Below, piece after piece: positions 1-5,654 of a stretch of 11,387 nt of DNA. Numbering within the stretch: the stretch's first letter is position 1; each line of letters opens with the position of its first letter. Made by a program: the position numbers and the translations under genes. Where the stretch lies: positions 1 to 11,387 of the forward strand of contig JAQTPJ010000014.1 of NCBI GenBank assembly GCA_028712915.1, written 5' to 3'. Origin of the DNA: Candidatus Omnitrophota bacterium (GTDB lineage: Bacteria; Omnitrophota; Gorgyraeia; Velamenicoccales; JABMQK01). A model generated the notes under the pieces. It saw nothing but the letters and a program-made list of their open reading frames with translations, searched no databases and was not told where the DNA came from.

Positions 1-2
1 CT

Positions 3-428
3 ACAGAAGGCGGTTTGGACGCAGCATCTTTAAGGGCTAAGATTAAAGCGGCAGTTAATAAATTCCACTCCGAGGATATACTAGTTAGCCTTTTTATAGA
101 CCCGGATAAAAAACAGATTAAGGCAGCTAAGGATGTTGGCGCTGAGTTTATCGAAATACATACCGGAGAATACGCTAACAGCAAAAGCGAGAAAGAAAGA
201 GAAGTGAATTTATTAAAGATAGAAGAAGCAACGGCGTTTGCGCATAGCATAGGCTTGGGCGTTAACGCAGGCCATGGCCTGGATTATAAGAATGCCATGC
301 CTGTTTGCAAGGTTAAGCACATAAGAGAACTGAATATCGGCTATTCCATTATCTGCCGCGCTGTAATCGTGGGCCTGGATAAGGCTGTGCGAGAGATGAG
401 AAAGATTATTGATTCAAATTCATTATGA
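3..428 (+). CDS. pdxJ: pyridoxine 5'-phosphate synthase, C-terminal part (cut by left edge)
   Basis: This is the 3' part of PdxJ, which condenses 1-deoxy-D-xylulose 5-phosphate with 3-amino-2-oxopropyl phosphate in DXP-dependent vitamin B6 synthesis in the cytoplasm. The frame is open from the window edge, so the true start lies to the left. About 141 codons are present; the family is usually about 240 residues. Visible family motifs, in order, are TEGGLD at the left edge, SLFIDPD, FIEIHTGEYA, VNAGHGLDYKN, and ELNIGYSII followed by a GLDKAVREM helix. Family members normally read NIGH where this protein reads NIGY. This is a change in the conserved phosphate-binding loop of the TIM barrel. The stop codon overlaps the acpS start (ATGA), which suggests translational coupling. 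The identification is firm; the start cannot be seen. Confidence 0.93.
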   Translation, partial: TEGGLDAASLRAKIKAAVNKFHSEDILVSLFIDPDKKQIKAAKDVGAEFIEIHTGEYANSKSEKEREVNLLKIEEATAFAHSIGLGVNAGHGLDYKNAMPVCKVKHIRELNIGYSIICRAVIVGLDKAVREMRKIIDSNSL

Positions 429-760
429 ATAAAGGTATTGGCATAGATATGGTAGAGATTTCACGCTTGAAACAGGCAGTGGATAAGTGGGGAGATGTTT
501 TTTTAAACCGCGTATTTAACAAGAGAGAAGTCACATATTCTATGCAGAAGAGGTTTCCTTATCAGCATCTGGCTGCGCGTTTCGCAGCCAAAGAGGCAGT
601 TATTAAAGCGTTCGGCAACAGTCCTGTAACTTTTAAAGATATAGAAATAGTTAATGATAAATTCGGAAAGCCTTCTTGTAAGATCCGCAATAGAAAAAAC
701 CATATCCATCTTTCCATAACCCATACAGATAAGTATGCAATTGCCACGGCAATTATCTAA
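425..760 (+). CDS. acpS: holo-[acyl-carrier-protein] synthase
   Basis: AcpS transfers the 4'-phosphopantetheine arm of CoA to apo-ACP, activating it for fatty acid synthesis in the cytoplasm. The 111-residue protein starts with GIGIDMVEISRL, which carries the Mg2+-binding Asp8. The second signature is ARFAAKEAVIKAFG at 51-64, with the metal-binding Glu57. Near the C-terminus is LSITHTDKYAIA, the usual end of the fold. It is slightly shorter than the usual 120-126 residues, but all core motifs are present. The ATG overlaps the pdxJ stop by 4 bases. I see no strong Shine-Dalgarno site, so coupling to pdxJ translation is likely. A pdxJ-acpS neighbourhood is common in bacteria, which supports both calls. 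Confidence 0.95.
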   Translation: MNKGIGIDMVEISRLKQAVDKWGDVFLNRVFNKREVTYSMQKRFPYQHLAARFAAKEAVIKAFGNSPVTFKDIEIVNDKFGKPSCKIRNRKNHIHLSITHTDKYAIATAII

Positions 761-1637
761 GAGAAAAAAAGATTCGCATAAGGGCGATTTCGGCCATGTT
801 TTTATCTTGGCTGGTTCCTTGGGGATGACTGGCGCGGCTGTTCTATCCGCAAAGGCAGCGCTGCGCAGCGGAGCGGGGCTGGTGACAGTTGGCACGCCCT
901 GCAGTTTGGTCCCTGTTGTTTTGAGGCATAGCGTTGAATCAATGAGCCTTGCTTTGCCGGAGACAAATGAAGGGACTTTATCTAGCGCGGCATTTACTAA
1001 AATCAAGGATTTTCTGGATAAGGCTGATATCCTATTGGCAGGGCCGGGATTATCCAGGAATCACGAAACGCAGGAATTAACAAGAAAGGTAATTTTTGAA
1101 TCGCGCATAAGGACGATTATAGATGCCGACGGGATAAATGCCTTAGTAGGTTTTCTGGATAAATTTAAAATGTGTATTTCTTGCCTGCCTTTGGAGAAAA
1201 AGAATTTGCGGATTATTACGCCGCACCCCGGCGAGATGGCGAGGTTGTTGGATGTAAAGATAGAAGAGGTTCAGAAAAAAAGGCAGGAGACTGCCAGGAC
1301 TTTTGCCAAGGAATATAATGTTATAGTGGTTTTAAAAGGCTACCAGACAATAGTGTCTGATCCTTTCGGAGCGGTATATGTAAATAATACTGGCAACAGC
1401 GGTATGAGTACCGCCGGAAGTGGAGATGTTTTAACAGGGATGATTTCGGCATTTCTGGCGCAGGGCTTAAGCAGCTTTGAGGCTGCGAGGTTAGGCGTGT
1501 ATGCCCATGGCTTGGCAGGCGATTTCGCAGCGCAGGAAAAGACGCAATTAGGTCTAATCGCTTCGGATATCATTGAGTGCATTCCTAAAGCTATTAAAAG
1601 AATGGAAGAAGCCTATTCGAAGCAGGAGAAGAAATGA
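735..1637 (+). CDS. nnrD: ADP/ATP-dependent NAD(P)H-hydrate dehydratase (YjeF C-terminal type)
   Basis: The protein dehydrates the S-form of NADHX/NADPHX back to NAD(P)H at the expense of ADP or ATP, a metabolite-repair step. The 300 residues have the ribokinase-like carbohydrate-kinase fold: KGDFGHVFILAGS at 16-28, the ALRSGAGLVT stretch at 42-51, AGPGLSR at 102-108, DADGIN at 130-135, ITPHPGEMARLL at 161-172, LKG at 200-202, then GNSGM and AGSGDVLTGM with the catalytic-type Asp231. It lacks the N-terminal epimerase domain (NnrE) found in fused YjeF proteins, so NnrE must be encoded elsewhere if present. The ATG at 735 overlaps the end of acpS by 26 bases. It is preferred because homologues carry a short LPxR-type lead-in before HKGDFGH. 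The stop overlaps the next start by 4 bases. Confidence 0.93.
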   Translation: MQLPRQLSKRKKDSHKGDFGHVFILAGSLGMTGAAVLSAKAALRSGAGLVTVGTPCSLVPVVLRHSVESMSLALPETNEGTLSSAAFTKIKDFLDKADILLAGPGLSRNHETQELTRKVIFESRIRTIIDADGINALVGFLDKFKMCISCLPLEKKNLRIITPHPGEMARLLDVKIEEVQKKRQETARTFAKEYNVIVVLKGYQTIVSDPFGAVYVNNTGNSGMSTAGSGDVLTGMISAFLAQGLSSFEAARLGVYAHGLAGDFAAQEKTQLGLIASDIIECIPKAIKRMEEAYSKQEKK

Positions 1638-2575
1638 ATAAGTTTTTGGTCACAGGTGGGGCAGGTTTTATCGGCTCAAACATAACCGATAGGTTGTTGA
1701 AAGAGGGGAATTTCGTCAGGGTCTTGGATAATTTCTCAAGCGGCAAAAGAGAAAATTTAACTTTTGCGATAAAACATAAGAATTTTGAATTAATCAAAGG
1801 CGACATCAGGAATTACTCTACGTGTTTAAAGGCGGTAAAAGGCGTTAAATACATATTGCACCAGGCAGCGCTGCGTTCCGTCCCCAAATCAATGGGCAAT
1901 CCTTATGTCTACAACGATGTGAATATAAACGGCACGCTGAATTTATTGAAGGCGTCTTATGAAAACAAGGTAAAGCGTTTTGTGTTCGCGTCTTCGAGCT
2001 CCATATACGGAGAAACGGATGTTTTTCCCGAGAAAGAAACTTTTATCCCCGAGTTGATATCTCCTTATGCGTTGACAAAATTGGCTGGTGAATATTATTG
2101 CAGGATTTTCAGCATGAATTATAAATTAGAGACTGTCAGCCTAAGGTATTTTAATGTATACGGTCCGCGCCAGGGTTTGGATGATGAATATGCCGTAGTT
2201 GTGCCTAAGTTTATAACCTGTATGCTTAACGGCCAGCAGCCACCCATACACGGCACCGGTAAACAATCCAGGGACTTTACATATATAGATAATGTAGTGG
2301 ATGCAAATATACTCGCGGCAACAAAAAATGGCATAAAATGCGAGGTGTTGAACATAGCCAACAATAAAGATCATACCATATTGGATTTGGTCAGGATTTT
2401 AAATAAAATTATGGCCAAGAATATAAAGCCGAAATTTACCCCTATAAGGCTGGGCGATGTTCTCAGGACTTTTGCCGATATCTCTAAGGCGAGAAAGACT
2501 ATAGGGTATAAACCCAGAGTGGGTTTTGAGGCAGGTTTAAGATTGACGGTAGAATGGTTCAAGTTACATTTATAG
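1634..2575 (+). CDS. NAD-dependent nucleotide-sugar epimerase (GalE/WbpP-like)
   Basis: This is an extended short-chain dehydrogenase of 313 residues that most likely interconverts UDP-hexoses at C4 (UDP-Glc/Gal or UDP-GlcNAc/GalNAc) for surface glycans. The NAD-binding GGAGFIGS motif is at 8-15, and the adenine-ribose Asp31 is in LDNFSSG. HQAALRSVP follows at 76-84. The active site has the Ser cluster at 120-123 and the pair Tyr145/Lys149 in SPYALTK. The RYFNVYGPRQ motif and GTGKQSRDFTYIDNVV are also typical. HQAA-SVP and the SRDFTYI region resemble WbpP/TviC-type UDP-GlcNAc 4-epimerases, but substrate cannot be settled from sequence alone. An AGGAG Shine-Dalgarno site lies just upstream of the ATG, which overlaps the nnrD stop. 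It is the last gene of the housekeeping run. Confidence 0.88.
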   Translation: MNKFLVTGGAGFIGSNITDRLLKEGNFVRVLDNFSSGKRENLTFAIKHKNFELIKGDIRNYSTCLKAVKGVKYILHQAALRSVPKSMGNPYVYNDVNINGTLNLLKASYENKVKRFVFASSSSIYGETDVFPEKETFIPELISPYALTKLAGEYYCRIFSMNYKLETVSLRYFNVYGPRQGLDDEYAVVVPKFITCMLNGQQPPIHGTGKQSRDFTYIDNVVDANILAATKNGIKCEVLNIANNKDHTILDLVRILNKIMAKNIKPKFTPIRLGDVLRTFADISKARKTIGYKPRVGFEAGLRLTVEWFKLHL

Positions 2576-2629
2576 GATTTTTCGCTTCAACTCAGAATCA
2601 AGAAAATATTACATTAATGCAATCTTTAC

Positions 2630-2657
2630 TTGACAAAATATATCAGGATTATAGAAT
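2630..2657 (+). promoter_or_regulatory. sigma-70 promoter of the tRNA operon
   Basis: A perfect TTGACA (2630-2635) and a TAGAAT -10 element (2652-2657, 5 of 6 consensus) are separated by 16 bases. The predicted transcription start is near 2664, about 40 bases before tRNA-Thr. The 129-base gap after the epimerase holds nothing else I can recognise. Distance and strand fit a stable-RNA promoter. Confidence 0.72.
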
Positions 2658-2704
2658 AAAGCAAAAATTTTGTAAGGATTTATTTGTGCTATTGGTAGAT
2701 TTAT

Positions 2705-2777
2705 GCTGGCGTAGCTCAGCAGGCAGAGCAGGGGTTTTGTAAACCTCAGGTCGTGGGTTCGATTCCCTCCGCCAGCT
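2705..2777 (+). tRNA. tRNA-Thr (anticodon UGU)
   Basis: A 73-base cloverleaf: acceptor arm GCTGGCG/CGCCAGC with discriminator T, D-arm GCTC/GAGC, anticodon stem GGGGT/ACCTC around the loop TTTGTAA (anticodon TGT, reading ACA and probably other ACN codons), and T-loop TTCGATT. The T-stem GTGGG/CCCTC has one T-T mismatch at its second pair. No CCA is encoded, so the end must be added by CCA-adding enzyme. It is first in a Thr-Tyr-Gly operon. Confidence 0.95.
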
Positions 2778-2828
2778 CTTTGAAAAGGATTTTCGCCCCA
2801 CGCGTAAGTATGGGGTAAGAGTTTTTTC

Positions 2829-2911
2829 GGACAGGTACCCAAGTGGCCAAAGGGGGCAGACTGTAAATCTGCTGCACATGTGCTTCAGAGGTTCAAATCC
2901 TCTCCTGTCCA
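2829..2911 (+). tRNA. tRNA-Tyr (anticodon GUA)
   Basis: An 83-base class II tRNA: acceptor GGACAGG/CCTGTCC with discriminator A, anticodon stem GCAGA/TCTGC around the loop CTGTAAA (anticodon GTA), a long variable arm with the GCAC/GTGC stem typical of bacterial tRNA-Tyr, and T-arm AGAGG/CCTCT. CCA is not encoded. It lies 51 bases after tRNA-Thr. That spacer contains CCCCA...TGGGG, which could form a processing hairpin. Confidence 0.96.
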
Positions 2912-2922
2912 TTTTAATTTAT

Positions 2923-2995
2923 GCGGGTGTAGCTCAGTTGGTAGAGCATTTGCCTTCCAAGCAAATTGTCGTGGGTTCGAAACCCATCACCCGCT
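2923..2995 (+). tRNA. tRNA-Gly (anticodon UCC)
   Basis: A 73-base cloverleaf: acceptor GCGGGTG/CACCCGC with discriminator T, D-arm GCTC/GAGC, anticodon stem TTTGC/GCAAA around CTTCCAA (anticodon TCC, reading GGA/GGG), and T-arm GTGGG/CCCAT with loop TTCGAAA. CCA is not encoded. It sits 11 bases after tRNA-Tyr and is the last tRNA I can find in the operon. Confidence 0.96.
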
Positions 2996-2997
2996 TT

Positions 2998-3026
2998 GAT
3001 TTTAGTTTTAATGTAAAACTAAAATC
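2998..3026. repeat. perfect 13-bp inverted repeat after the tRNA operon
   Basis: GATTTTAGTTTTA and its exact reverse complement flank the 3-base loop ATG, starting 3 bases after tRNA-Gly. The stem is AT-rich and no T-tract follows, so it is not a classical intrinsic terminator. It could be a transcription pause, a 3'-end processing site for the tRNA precursor, or part of a weak terminator pair with the next palindrome. Confidence 0.7.
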
Positions 3027-3034
3027 ATACTAAA

Positions 3035-3064
3035 GCGAACAATTCCATTAATGGGATTGTTCGC
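3035..3064. repeat. near-perfect 14-bp palindrome
   Basis: GCGAACAATTCCAT and ATGGGATTGTTCGC flank a 2-base centre (TA). All 14 positions pair in RNA, with one G-U wobble. It begins 8 bases after the preceding palindrome. As DNA it is a 30-bp dyad; as RNA it is a stable hairpin without a following U-tract. Possible roles are tRNA-operon termination or processing, or a protein-binding site. Confidence 0.65.
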
Positions 3065-3174
3065 GGAAGTATCTTTATCTGCTTTCGCACCTATGTGCTG
3101 GTCAAGCAGGGATAGATTACAGCCGCTTAAGCATTCCGCCCGAAGGGTTCCATCTTATAGGTTTTATCCTATAT
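3063..3174 (+). other. intergenic segment rich in nested potential RNA stems, function unknown
   Basis: No protein gene is seen here. On the + strand, GCGGAA (3063-3068) can pair with TTCCGC (3134-3139). This encloses CTGCTT (3079-3084) pairing with AAGCAG (3104-3109), extendable by TAT/ATA past a GG bulge. Inside that is GCAC-CTAT-GTGC (3087-3098). Outside are CCC-GAA-GGG (3139-3147), which competes for the outer stem, and TATAGG...CCTATA (3156-3173). The order suggests a real folded RNA rather than chance. I do not recognise a known riboswitch or small-RNA family. It lies upstream of the clear promoter at 3210, so it would need its own promoter or read-through from the tRNA operon. Confidence 0.4.
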
Positions 3175-3209
3175 TTATGAGGTAATTTCTCGATATGGGC
3201 ATAAAATCA

Positions 3210-3238
3210 TTGTTTTCTCAGCAGAAAAAAGTTATAAT
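3210..3238 (+). promoter_or_regulatory. sigma-70 promoter of the trehalose operon leader
   Basis: TTGTTT (3210-3215, 3 of 6 consensus) and a perfect TATAAT (3233-3238) are separated by 17 bases. The predicted start is near 3245. This gives a leader of about 150 bases before the sensor-OtsA gene, with an intrinsic terminator inside it. The weak -35 next to a perfect -10 would fit help from an activator, but no operator is evident. Confidence 0.65.
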
Positions 3239-3244
3239 AGCACA

Positions 3245-3322
3245 TATATATAAAGGATATTTATCGGGTTCAGAGTATATGGCAGTTATATCTCTGGAGG
3301 GATAAGAGTAGATGGTCGGGCC
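3245..3322 (+). promoter_or_regulatory. candidate cis-regulatory leader RNA with antiterminator
   Basis: The first half of the leader folds as a two-level stem. TTATC (about 3262-3266) can pair with GATAA (3301-3305), enclosing CAGAG-T-ATAT / ATATCTCTG with the loop GGCAGTT (9 pairs, one bulged T). Downstream, AGATGG (3310-3315) can pair with CCATCT (3324-3329), the same bases that form the 5' arm of the terminator that follows, so the two hairpins exclude each other. This is the usual plan of a riboswitch or protein-controlled attenuator. I do not recognise a known riboswitch consensus in it. A terminated transcript of about 110 bases could also be a small RNA in its own right. Confidence 0.5.
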
Positions 3323-3358
3323 GCCATCTTGTAGAAAGACAAGATGGTTTTTTGTTTT
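3323..3358 (+). terminator. intrinsic terminator inside the trehalose operon leader
   Basis: The stem runs from 3323-3332 to 3339-3348: CCATCTTGT pairs with ACAAGATGG, plus a closing G-U. It has a 6-base AGAAAG loop and is followed by TTTTTT-G-TTTT. It lies 36 bases before the ATG of the first trehalose gene and downstream of its promoter, so it must be conditional or leaky if the genes are to be expressed from that promoter. Confidence 0.88.
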
Positions 3359-3393
3359 ATGGGCTCATAATCCTCTAAGCAAAAGGAATTCTT

Positions 3394-5628
3394 ATGAAAC
3401 GCATTTTCTTTCTCATTCTACCAACGCTGATTATCGTAACGGTGGTATTTATTATATTTGGCATAGTCCAGATACGCCTTACGCAAGAAAGGCTAATGGA
3501 TGATTTAAAAAGGAAAGCCGTTACGGTCGTTGAGGCTTTGGAATTATCGGCGCGGCACATTTTTATCAACAATGACCAGGGGTCCGCAAATCGCTTAGTA
3601 GAGACATTCCAGAATAAAGAAAGATTGCAGGGTTGTGTTATCTATAACAAGGATGGCGAAATTTTAGCCATTACCGAGAGGATTGTTTATTGGAAGGAGA
3701 AAGATAAGCCGTACCTGCAAGAGGTAATATCAAACAAGGCTCCGCGCAGGGCATTAGAAAGGTTTAAGGAGTATTCCGTATATAGTTATATTTTGCCTGT
3801 CTTAGGCGAGAACGGGGATGTGCTGGGTCTGGTCGAGGTTATTTACGATACTTCTTATATGTTTGTTGTCCTAATGGAATTATGGAAGAACATAAGTACG
3901 GCTTTAATTGTCATAATATTATTGATAGCCTTGATTTCCTTTTTAATACATAGACATATATTTATTATGCCTGTGCGCAGGCTTACGGAGTGGTTTAAGT
4001 ATTTCCAGAAAGGCGAAATAGATAAGTTAAAGCCTTTTGATGAGAAGGGCGAATTCGGCAAACTTATCAGCGAAGTAGAACAGGTAGCGTTAAGTTTAAG
4101 AGTAGCGAGGAAAGTAGTTACTGAAGAGGCGCATGTACGTATCCAGAAGGAAGAATTATGGACAGAGGCTAAACTAAGAGATTTGATTAATGCTAAGTTA
4201 GGGGAGAATGCTTTATTTGTCGTTTCAAACAGGGAGCCTTATCTTCACGTTATAAATGAAACAACAGGCAAGCCTATGTGTATCAGGCCTGCCAGCGGAG
4301 TAGTTACTGCTATAGACCCTATTATGCGCGCCTGCGGCGGCACCTGGATTGCCCACGGAAGCGGAAACGCCGATAAGAAATTCGTAAATTCCAAGAATAA
4401 ACTTGGTGTTCCTCCTAAGGATAACCGTTATATACTAAAGAGAGTATGGTTGACAAAAGAGGAAGAATCCGGTTATTACTATGGTTTTGCCAACGAGGGC
4501 CTGTGGCCTTTATGCCATGTTACGCATACCAGGCCTATTTTCCGCGAGAGCGATTGGCAGATGTATAAAAAAGTAAATGAGAAATTCGCCAATAGCATAT
4601 TAGAAGAACTACCGGCAAAAAGCCCTTTTGTATTTATTCAGGATTATCATTTTACCCTCTTGGCCACGATGATTAAAGAAAAACGCCCGGATGCGACTGT
4701 GGCGTTGTTTTGGCACATACCCTGGCCTAACCCCGAAGTTTTTGCAATATGCCCTTATCAGCAGGAAATCCTGGAAGGAATGTTAAATTGTGATTTGATT
4801 GGTTTCCATGTGCAGTATCATTGCAATAATTTTATTGATACTGCCAATAGGCTGACTGAATGCAGGATAGATACTGAGAAGTTCAGCGTCATCAGGTCAA
4901 CCAAAGAAACATTTATCAGGGCTTTTCCTATCAGCGTAAACGGTTATAGCGAGGAGAAAGATTCTAAATCCATGCAGAAGACAGTAGATGAAATACGCAA
5001 AGAATTCGACCTCGAGGATAAAATAGTGGCCTTAGGCGTAGACAGGATTGACTATACCAAGGGGATTACCGAGCGTATTTTAGCTATTGATAGGTTCTTG
5101 GAAAAATACCCTAAATACAGGAATAAGTTTGTTTTTATACAATTGGCTGCTCCCAGCAGGATTCATATAAAGCGTTATCATGAGTTAATATCCGAGATTG
5201 ATGAGTTGGTGGAAAAGAAAAACTGGAAGTATTCCGACGGTAACTGGAAGCCCATAATTTATTTGAAGAAATATTTTTCAGCTGAGGAGATTAGGCCCTA
5301 TTATTCATTAGCCGATATCTGTATTGTCAGTTCTTTGCACGACGGGATGAACCTGGTGGCAAAGGAATACGTCGTTTCAAAAGAGGATTTAAACGGCGTA
5401 TTGATACTTAGCCGTTTTACAGGCGCTGCCAGGGAATTGACCGATGCCGTCCAGATTAACCCTTATTCCATAGAAGAATCCGCGGACGCCATAAAGCTTG
5501 CCGTGGAGATGCCCGAGGAAGAGAGAAAAAGAAGTATGGAGAATATGCGCAATATCGTCAAGGAGAATAACATATATCGCTGGGCAGCGAATATCATTAC
5601 GGAATTGACTTCTTTAAAGAAAGATTGA
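3394..5628 (+). CDS. membrane sensor (Cache-like/HAMP) fused to trehalose-6-phosphate synthase (GT20)
   Basis: A 744-residue fusion. Residues 4-25 are a transmembrane helix and about 26-163 an extracytoplasmic domain with Cache/PAS-like strands (CVIYNKDGEILAIT, then YILPVLGENGDVLGLVEVIYD). Residues 168-186 are a second transmembrane helix, 187-240 a HAMP linker (PVRRLTEWFKYFQKGEID...DEKGEFGKL), and about 240-265 a charged helix. The rest (272-743) is a full OtsA-like GT20 domain: SNREPY at 278-283, GGTWIAHGSG at 315-324, QDYHF at 416-420, WHIPWPNPEVF at 440-450, VDRIDYTKGI at 549-558 with Arg551 and Lys556, and HDGMNLVAKEYV at 649-660 with Asp650 and Glu658. OtsA makes trehalose 6-phosphate from UDP- or ADP-glucose and glucose 6-phosphate. 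Ordinary OtsA is a soluble protein of about 470 residues, so the sensor half is extra and could gate the enzyme. An AAGGA site lies 6-7 bases before the ATG. A related GT20 specificity, such as glucosylglycerol phosphate synthesis, is possible. Confidence 0.88.
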   Translation: MKRIFFLILPTLIIVTVVFIIFGIVQIRLTQERLMDDLKRKAVTVVEALELSARHIFINNDQGSANRLVETFQNKERLQGCVIYNKDGEILAITERIVYWKEKDKPYLQEVISNKAPRRALERFKEYSVYSYILPVLGENGDVLGLVEVIYDTSYMFVVLMELWKNISTALIVIILLIALISFLIHRHIFIMPVRRLTEWFKYFQKGEIDKLKPFDEKGEFGKLISEVEQVALSLRVARKVVTEEAHVRIQKEELWTEAKLRDLINAKLGENALFVVSNREPYLHVINETTGKPMCIRPASGVVTAIDPIMRACGGTWIAHGSGNADKKFVNSKNKLGVPPKDNRYILKRVWLTKEEESGYYYGFANEGLWPLCHVTHTRPIFRESDWQMYKKVNEKFANSILEELPAKSPFVFIQDYHFTLLATMIKEKRPDATVALFWHIPWPNPEVFAICPYQQEILEGMLNCDLIGFHVQYHCNNFIDTANRLTECRIDTEKFSVIRSTKETFIRAFPISVNGYSEEKDSKSMQKTVDEIRKEFDLEDKIVALGVDRIDYTKGITERILAIDRFLEKYPKYRNKFVFIQLAAPSRIHIKRYHELISEIDELVEKKNWKYSDGNWKPIIYLKKYFSAEEIRPYYSLADICIVSSLHDGMNLVAKEYVVSKEDLNGVLILSRFTGAARELTDAVQINPYSIEESADAIKLAVEMPEEERKRSMENMRNIVKENNIYRWAANIITELTSLKKD

Positions 5629-5654
5629 CGCTTATTGCCTATTATGTTTCATTG

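Noticed and set aside
503..1006. A 167-codon - strand frame under acpS and nnrD.
   Set aside because: Both + strand genes have complete family motifs; the antisense frame has none.
2554..2742. A 62-codon + strand frame at the end of the epimerase gene running into tRNA-Thr.
   Set aside because: It overlaps the epimerase end and the tRNA, crosses the tRNA promoter, has no ribosome-binding site, and resembles no protein I know.
2792..2827. CCCCA...TGGGG hairpin followed by a T-run between tRNA-Thr and tRNA-Tyr, as a possible terminator.
   Set aside because: The stem is only 5 pairs with a 10-base loop, and the T-run starts several bases after it. More likely a processing or chance hairpin within the operon.
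2609..2912. Two overlapping open frames on the - strand, with peptides such as RRESNPRPEVYK and GFEPLKHMCSRF.
   Set aside because: They run antisense through tRNA-Thr and tRNA-Tyr. Such peptides are the well-known false translations of tRNA genes that litter databases.
3245..3353. Leader RNA as a fluoride, ZTP or purine riboswitch, because of GATGG and CCGCC fragments.
   Set aside because: The fragments are not in the order or spacing of those consensus structures, and GATGG/CCATC is explained by the terminator/antiterminator.
3312..3503. A 63-codon + strand frame starting in the leader terminator.
   Set aside because: It begins inside the terminator hairpin and overlaps the sensor-OtsA gene in another frame, whose start has a proper ribosome-binding site.
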